Part shown: positions 58,309 through 64,000 of the stretch, in pieces
Layout: every line of letters starts with the position of its first letter
Position numbering within the stretch: the stretch's first letter is position 1
Assembly: GCA_001247695.2 (NCBI GenBank)
Contig: LGRX02028717.1
Span: 1-64,000, forward strand
DNA from: Cymbomonas tetramitiformis
Taxonomy: Eukaryota > Chlorophyta > Pyramimonadophyceae > Pyramimonadales > Pyramimonadaceae
Direction of reading: 5' to 3'
Length of the DNA stretch: 64,000 nt
The notes under the pieces: model-generated
Told to the model about the DNA's origin: nothing
Seen by the model: only the letters and a program-made list of their open reading frames with translations
Database searches by the model: none
Position numbers and translations under genes: made by a program

Positions 58309-60620
58309 GTGAGCCAGCACTTTACAGAGCTGGAAGGAGAGGAAGGGGCTGCCGGTGGCCAGCCTGAGGCTCAAGCACTAGTACAGCCTGAGGCACAAGC
58401 ACCAGCACAACTGCAAACCCAGGCCCAGGAGCCGTTAGTAATCTTTGAGGAAGACATGGAGTACACTGACTTCGCTCGCGTCAACCTTGGTACGCTGCCC
58501 AACTACTGTACACGGGCACCAAGGAAGAAGATCGGCCCAAGTTCCTGAGGGAGTTCGCCGACATGTGCGAGAATTTCGTACGGCAGCACAACGCCAACGT
58601 CAGGAAGAGGCTCAGGTCCGGGGCTGGCACTCTCACCGAAGCACAGATGAAGACCCTGAGAGAGACTCCCCCTGACTTTGAATATCTGTGGGACATCGTC
58701 CCTGCGTGTCTGGCTGGAGAGAACTCACAAGCTCTCAGCTGGTGGCGCGAGAACTATGAAAGAGGGGGGGTAGTGGCCTCCAACATGGACCGAGTCCTTA
58801 AGGACACTAGCGAGCATGGCCCACTCGAGGGTACCATTCCGTGCGCTAGGCCCCCTTTCAATGAGATGAACACTGGCACCACGTGGGTGATAGCGAGGCC
58901 AGTGACGAACCAAGACGCCCAAGGGGAGGTTTCCGACGAATATCTGACTGATGGAACCTCCCTGAAAGGCTTGACGGGACGTGATGGCACCCGTGATACC
59001 CAGTACTTCTACGCGCTCAGGGGCTTCATCGCTGCCCTTGACAAGAAGTTCATGATGAAAGGGACTCAAGAGAAAGTGGATCTGTTGACACAGAAGCCAC
59101 AGGAGGTGGGGCAGGATGGGCTGACCTACATGAAGATGTGCCAACGCAGGGAAATGCAGCTCAACACTGGGAAGGTGTTGAGCGATGAAGAGCTGCGTAC
59201 CTTCATCGAGGACTGCGTGGACAACCTGCGCATCAAGGTCTTCCAGACGCGAGTGAAGGAGCAACTGAGGGCACAGTTCCCGCCACCCAATCGGGTGACC
59301 TGGAAGGACCTGGAGGCCATCGTCGAGGTTCAAGACAAGCTCAAGGGCGACGCAGAGTCTTGGATCCTCACCTTCCTCCAGGAGATCACCAGACGATGTG
59401 GCTGCCAGTACTCCACCTGGGAGGCGCGACAGCATGGCCTTGACCTCAAGGCCATAAAGAACTCGATTAAGAAGATTGAGTCCTCTGAGGTGGCGCAGTC
59501 AGGCGAACCGGAGAACAGCAAGAAGGTAGATACACCACCTTCTAAGAAGATGAAGAAGGAGGTGAATGTGGCCGAAAGAGCTAAGAAGACCTCCTACAAC
59601 AAGACGCCACCGCCAGCAGAGGGCGTGCGTACGAACGACAAGCCCAAGTGCTTGCGCTGCTTTGGAGGGGGCTGGCATGAGTCCGATCCCGAGCAGTGCA
59701 GGAGTGGTTATAAACACGTCAAGATGCCTGCTGGATTCCACGAAAGCAGGCTTGGTTCCAGCAAGTGGTGGGACGCGGAGAACGCCGCCCTGCGCATGTA
59801 TAATCTGAAGAACCGCTTCAAGAACTCTGACTGGGGCATCCTGGTGACGGACTGGCAGCAGCTGTCCAACGACGAGAAGGACAAGTACAGAGCCAAACAG
59901 TTACCGGAGGACAAGCAGAAGAGCACCACTGGCAATCCCGAGGCGTTGAAAGCAGAGTACCAGGGCATGGTGGCTGCTAGGAAGACTGCCAGTCGTGCGG
60001 GCAGCGTGAAGTCGCAGGTGCTGTCCGAGGATGAGGGCTCCGACGAGGAACCAGTCGCAGCGCACGTCGCGGAGAGGGAGACTCACACCGTCGATGCACG
60101 CGCGCACCACCATGGCAGCGCAGGGGTAGGAGTGTCGTCTGGCCCTCCAACCGAGCTACTCTCAGCTATGGCCGAGGAGATGGGCGAAGAGGAGCTCGCG
60201 AGCGCCCTCAACACCTTGGGTCTGGGGGCACTCCCCGAGACGCTGTGCAAGAATGCGGAGTCTGAACTCACGGCGGCTCCAGCAGTAGCCCTAGGAAGTA
60301 CCCAGCGCATGAGGGGCTTCCCAGTGAAGACACCCGAGGAGTACGAGGCAGACGCACAGGTGCCCATGGCGCCTGCGGCGGACGAGATGCAGAGGAAGGT
60401 GCAGCTCATGGCCTCCGTGATCAAGAGTCTGGGAGCAGCTTTCCGTAAGCTAGCTGCTGGACTCGTAGCAGAAGGTCGCATCACAGCTCCAAGGGGTGTG
60501 GAGACCTTGGTGGAACTGGCTGAGAACAAGCTCGAGCACAGGGCACAGAGCACGGAGCATAAGCAGTCCGAGCACAGAGCACAGAACAGGGAGCACACAG
60601 CTTGGATAGTTCGAGCATAG
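58309..60620 (+). pseudogene. Gag-like retroelement protein, frameshifted near its start
   Basis: The main frame (58563-60620, 685 residues) is helical and charged, with a capsid-like first half and a zinc-knuckle-like segment CLRCFGGGWHESDPEQC (from about 59650). The tail is rich in Glu/Ala, then low-complexity. An N-terminal acidic frame (from 58309, QPEAQALVQPEAQ) runs into it only if one base is added or lost near 58505. No ATG heads the N-terminal frame. No protease, reverse transcriptase or integrase follows, so this is a non-autonomous element or a truncated copy. Confidence 0.5.
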
Positions 60621-60672
60621 AACATAGGGCACATGACACAGAGCATGGGCAGTTCGAGCACGGAACACAAAA
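60533..60672 (+). repeat. imperfect GAGCACAGAGCACAGA-type repeat
   Basis: Units of 15-20 bases (GAGCACAGGGCACAGAGCA, TTCGAGCA(T/C)(A/G)GAACA) overlap the end of the Gag-like frame. They create long cysteine/leucine-rich frames on the other strand that are not genes. Confidence 0.7.
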
Positions 60673-60724
60673 TGGCCATGGGTTGCAACGTTCAATAAGG
60701 TCAAATCTCACACATATCTTATTG

Positions 60725-60907
60725 ATGAAAAGTAAGAATCAAAAGCAATTAGAACAAATCGCAACAGAGGTCGCAGGAGAAGTGCCACCGGAAGTGTTTT
60801 ATTCCGCTTATGAGAAGGCATTGCAACAGCCTTTCGACTTTCTCTTTATCGATTTATTTAAGAAGCCTTCCCATCCTAGCATGTTCAGGAGAAATTTCAA
60901 TGAATGA
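60725..60907 (+). CDS. small ORF in the viral relic, 60 aa
   Basis: The protein starts MKSKNQKQLEQIATEVAGEV and ends FKKPSHPSMFRRNFNE. Codon use is AT-rich like the provirus. It has no counterpart that I can see in the complete provirus, so it may be an additional gene of the related virus or a fragment. Confidence 0.4.
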   Translation: MKSKNQKQLEQIATEVAGEVPPEVFYSAYEKALQQPFDFLFIDLFKKPSHPSMFRRNFNE

Positions 60908-61030
60908 ACCATACCCTATACACAAAAGGGTACAAGCAATATATAATACATATTTTACATGAACCGTAGACCGTCGACTGATGACTTGCTTGGGTTGTGG
61001 TCTATGGTATATGGTTTGTTTTAAAAGTAT

Positions 61031-61261
61031 TTACACATAATGTGGTGTATCATATATTGGATCTACCGCAGGTTTTCGATGATCATACGACTTAAACCAT
61101 ATCACACAGTACCTATTACCTCGAAAGTCATCTAGTATCACTTCATGAGGTAATCTACCATCCATCTTCAAGATTTTATTGTGATAGTCGTACTCTCCAA
61201 TGACAGTATCATCTTTGTCGTAACATCTCAAGGCAGCTCCGGTGTAATCTCCGAGAGCCAA
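61031..61261 (-). pseudogene. C-terminal fragment of a viral 2OG-Fe(II) oxygenase-like gene
   Basis: The 76 codons align without gaps to the last 76 of the gene at 12481-13425, with about 50 identities by eye, including GRLPHEVI and VIWFK. The fragment begins abruptly at about 61262 without a start codon and lacks the first iron-binding His/Asp pair. It keeps the distal His and Arg. Confidence 0.75.
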
Positions 61262-62439
61262 GATTCTGCATGATCATTGCTGATCATCACTTCTCCCCCT
61301 CCCTCAAGGTGATCGAGGCGCGGCGAGATCGGCGCCTGTGGCTGCTGCAAGCGCACACCCAGCTCAGGTCGCGCGTCGTCTTGCAGCGACCGGCCGTGCA
61401 CACCAAGCCGTGTAGCAACGGCGGAAGGCCCTCCCAGAGGCAATGCTACGGACGCCACCGCCGCGCAAGCAATGTCCTCATCAATGCGAGCCCAGACGAC
61501 ATCATCATCATCATCAGCAGCAGCTGTTGTTGCTAACGTGTCGTACGACAATGAGCATGCGGAATGCTGCATTCCTCCAGCAACGTTAGCATCGGCAGCA
61601 ACCTCAGCATCGCAACTCCAGAAGTCATCCTCCTCCTCTGGGTCCGGCGACTCCTCAACCGCATCCACCGCAGCCCAGAAGGCATCGTCATCCATAGCCA
61701 ATAACTCGGATGGAGTTACGGATAATAGCGTCACCCCTCTGGGTGACGCCGCGATATCCGGAGCGGAAATACGTGCTGCTGCTGGATCATCGGGCGAAGA
61801 CACACACTGAGCCGTCGAAATCTCAGAACAACTACCACTTATCGGCAGCGCCAACTGCTGTCGTAACCGTTGTTGACGTCGTTTGGCGATCCGATGCTGG
61901 CGCCGATGCTTGGCGATCAAACACCGCGTGTACGCAGCCAACTCCACCGTGCGCTGCTGGTCGTATGCACCAGTGCTCAAGGTCTGCGGATGCAACATAC
62001 ACGGCTGCATTGGTGACACCGGTAACGACACACCGGAATGCACACCCGTACCAGCGAACAAGCCGGTATTCGGACAATACGGCGACAACCCTTGATACAG
62101 CGATGCGACCATCCGTGGTTGTTGATGATACGCGTGCGCCGGCAGCTGGTGTTGATGATTCAGCTTTCGCAGATTTTGCAAATTCTGCAGTTGCAGGGAC
62201 AACAATTGCTGTTGCTGCTGCGCCAAGAAACCGGCATTTGGCACGTACGACCCCGCTGAGTACTGAGCGGCATGTACGACATGTCCAGCACCCACAACAT
62301 ATAACGATGGTACGAACCCGCCGTAGTAACTTGCCGATGGAACGCCGCGCATGGGTGATGACAATAAACCTGTCGCCGATGCAAACGCTGCCGATGGTCC
62401 GATGGTGGAGTCGCTCCCAAACTCGCGTGACGATATCAT
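61228..62439 (-). CDS. low-complexity Gln/Ala/Asp-rich protein, truncated by the viral relic
   Basis: A frame of about 403 residues from ATG 62439. It has a Gln/Leu-rich stretch (AQQQQQLLSLQLQNLQNLRK), a basic helix (IAKHRRQHRIAKRRQQRLRQ) and acidic Trp-containing segments (DDAFWAAVDAVEES, EEEDDFWSCDAE, DDDDVVWARIDED), suggestive of a transcription regulator. The last 11 codons read out of frame into the oxygenase fragment, so the true C-terminus is lost. No family is recognised. CAG/CAT-type simple sequence makes other frames open as well. Confidence 0.45.
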   Translation of the reverse strand: MISSREFGSDSTIGPSAAFASATGLLSSPMRGVPSASYYGGFVPSLYVVGAGHVVHAAQYSAGSYVPNAGFLAQQQQQLLSLQLQNLQNLRKLNHQHQLPAHAYHQQPRMVASLYQGLSPYCPNTGLFAGTGVHSGVSLPVSPMQPCMLHPQTLSTGAYDQQRTVELAAYTRCLIAKHRRQHRIAKRRQQRLRQQLALPISGSCSEISTAQCVSSPDDPAAARISAPDIAASPRGVTLLSVTPSELLAMDDDAFWAAVDAVEESPDPEEEDDFWSCDAEVAADANVAGGMQHSACSLSYDTLATTAAADDDDDVVWARIDEDIACAAVASVALPLGGPSAVATRLGVHGRSLQDDARPELGVRLQQPQAPISPRLDHLEGGGEVMISNDHAESWLSEITPELP

Positions 62440-63220
62440 CGGCACAGAGCTCTATTATCGGCACAGGTCTTTAACGAACGTGTCCAATTGTTCGACACGA
62501 TTTCTTCGCCCAAAGGCGGAACATTCAAGCTAAAATTTATGTTGGTACAGAGTTGTTGAACGCTAATACCAACGGAAGTCGTGAACCACGACCACGCTGA
62601 TACCAGTTGTTCGGTTGTGAGGACTGAACCAGTCTCACAGGTATGTAAGCAAAAACTTACAGGTAATATGATGCCATGATCATAGGATGTACAGACAGTA
62701 CATGGATAATATCGGATACGGATCTTTTTTAATTACTCTTTTGGTCAAGTTGCTTAACAGCCACAGAGGTGGCTGCAATGTACGACAAATTTAAACTCCA
62801 CCCCGAGAGCTTGCACAGCTCTCTACTTAAGGTAACTCGTCCTTACCATGCCACTTCATGTGTTCAGTCATTTGCTGACTGCAACAACCAATCAGCTGGG
62901 ATCTGTCATAGGTACTTGAATGTTTCTGACTGTCACCTCCCAAGTCTCTCATTTGAATACTCACAGATCTGCTGATGTGACTGTATAACTGAGGTCCTCC
63001 TCGATTCCCTCCAGTTATGTTCGACTGGTCGAATCCTAAATGGTTTCCCACCAATTCTCTCAAGTCTGATCTGCTGTAGGTGCAGATATTCAAATGTCAC
63101 ATTTGAGTCAGTCACTTCTGTCGGTCACCTTTGTCAATTCTTCCAGTCGCCTGTGTCATTCAGTCATGCTGGTGACTGTCATCATTTCCGGTTGGTGACT
63201 GTCATCGTTTCTGTCACTCG
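62440..63220. other. intergenic, nothing recognised
   Basis: No supported gene. CTGACTGTCACC and TCAGTCA motifs recur between 62850 and 63220, in both orientations, and may be an old repeat. Confidence 0.35.
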
Positions 63221-63685
63221 TCATTCTGACACGCCTGTCTCTCGTACTGACTCGTGATGTACCCTAGTACACTGCGGGTTCTCATATTCCTGGTTGTCCG
63301 GCTCCCATTGCTCCGGCGGGCCGCCCTGGTCCCAGTGAGCGTGCTGTGGTCCTCCCAGGAGCATCTGTTCCCGGAGGGCCTCCCCTGGCGTTCTTACTTC
63401 TGCGCCCTGGTGGCGTTGGTCGAGGCCTTGGGCAGACTCGGGAGTGTCTGTCGTGGGGTCCACCGTTTCAGGGCCTCTGGCCGAGGTGGCCCTTTCTCGA
63501 GTTCCTCTGCCGGGTGCCCCCAATTCGCCCCACGGGTCGCTCGGGGGTTGAAGCCACTTCCTCACCGATCTGTGCTGTGTCGTTTTCAGGTCAATCCTTT
63601 CTGCCACGTATTTCTCCACTGCACCGTCTCCTTGCAGGGGCCGCATTGATTCTCCGTCTCGGGCATTGGCCGTGAGCGTGTACAT
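63221..63685 (-). CDS. doubtful 154-codon frame
   Basis: A GC-rich frame with Pro/Gly/Arg-rich composition (LQPPSDPWGELGAPGRGTRE). Frames on the opposite strand are equally open. It could be part of a retroelement but has no recognised motif. Confidence 0.2.
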   Translation of the reverse strand: MYTLTANARDGESMRPLQGDGAVEKYVAERIDLKTTQHRSVRKWLQPPSDPWGELGAPGRGTRERATSARGPETVDPTTDTPESAQGLDQRHQGAEVRTPGEALREQMLLGGPQHAHWDQGGPPEQWEPDNQEYENPQCTRVHHESVRETGVSE

Positions 63686-64000
63686 AGTCCTGTTATCCCA
63701 GGGTTCTATTTGGGCGGTTCCCTCTTTGTTTTCCGCTGCCTGCTGAAACGCCTAGGGAAAGACCACCCACTGTCAGGAGTGATGTGGTTCCAGTTCGATG
63801 ACCATGGACTTTCCACCGAAGGCACATATCGTCTGGAGGTCCATCAGAAGTCAGTCTCCGAGTCCAAGGAATTGATGCAGCAAATGCGCTAGGACCCTCA
63901 CAACTCCCTGGAGAGGTGCAAGTTCTCCGCCTTTGCCATCAACGTCCGCAGACCAGGGGAGATAGTGAGACGAGGAATGAGCCTCCAGGAGGTAAGGAGA
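63686..64000 (+). pseudogene. unknown coding relic running off the window
   Basis: One frame reads LFVFRCLLKRLGKDHPLSGV and FQFDDHGLSTEGTYRLEVHQ, meets TAG at 63890-63892, then continues open (LERCKFSAFAINVRRPGEIV) to the end. The amino-acid pattern is protein-like on both sides of the stop. Family unknown. Confidence 0.35.

Larger units (their letters stand above)
60695..61262. mobile_element. relic of a second polinton-like virus
   Basis: An AT-rich island between GC-rich blocks. It carries a 60-residue frame (60725-60907) and the C-terminal 76 codons of a relative of the provirus oxygenase-like gene (61031-61261, minus). Between them is GGTATATGGTTTGTTTTAAAAGTATTT, a partial match to the viral hairpin repeat. 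It must derive from a related but different virus. Confidence 0.65.

Noticed and set aside
60083..60711. Cys/Leu-rich minus-strand frames (ALCPVLCSVLEL type)
   Set aside because: By-products of the GAGCACAGAGCACAGA repeat and the Gag-like plus-strand frame.
1..64000. tRNA or rRNA genes
   Set aside because: I looked for GGTTCGAATCC-type B boxes with matching arms and for rRNA-like conserved blocks and found none convincing.

Overview
This window is nuclear DNA of a protist carrying an apparently complete integrated DNA virus. The flanking host DNA is GC-rich. It holds spliced genes with GT..AG introns, simple and tandem repeats, and transposon relics. One host gene looks like an axonemal or flagellar gene and another is a large protein kinase, which fits a flagellate alga or similar protist, but the sequence does not fix the species. 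The standard genetic code fits every gene read here.

Layout: 1-1593 is gene-free host flank rich in palindromes. 1594-25997 (about 24.4 kb) is a polinton-like virus or virophage-class provirus. It is AT-rich and bounded by long terminal inverted repeats (left about 0.84 kb, right about 1.2 kb with an extra 380-bp tandem copy). A 14-bp direct repeat lies just outside both ends (1581-1594 and 26007-26020). The virus has the expected core: a family A-like DNA polymerase fused to an SF3 helicase (9416-11908), a capsid block of major capsid protein, probable minor capsid/penton protein and packaging ATPase (13435-17175), and a tyrosine recombinase (20523-21956). Around these are two fibre-like proteins, a class 3 lipase-like protein, two DNA methyltransferases (the cytosine one is frameshifted), a SET protein, a MYND finger protein, two F-box-like proteins, a 2OG-Fe(II) oxygenase-like protein and several small unknowns. 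I see no maturation cysteine protease, which favours a polinton-like virus over a classical virophage. A shared upstream motif, AACTTTAAGACATA, and a variant, AACTTAAAGAAAA, precede only non-structural genes. About 130-bp hairpin repeats occur in both terminal repeats and between genes.

The last 2.5 kb inside the right terminal repeat (about 22240-24790) is unlike the rest. It is GC-richer, contains intron signals, two unknown genes and a 20-bp tandem repeat, so it is either cargo or a nested insertion.

Host side: 27303-38437 is a multi-exon gene for a kinase followed by a phosphatase-like domain that lacks the catalytic cysteine. 40578-41870 is a fold-back transposon whose inverted ends are tandem arrays, with a 10-bp target duplication. 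44639-46036 is a small spliced gene. 46527-47415 is a decayed DIRS-like reverse transcriptase/RNase H. 50662-54320 is an F-box/leucine-rich-repeat gene. 56398-57180 is an interrupted unknown ORF. 58309-60620 is a Gag-like ORF. 60695-61262 is a small relic of a second, related virus, and 61228-62439 is a low-complexity ORF truncated by it.

Limits: all motif calls, splice sites and alignments were made by eye. No database search was run.
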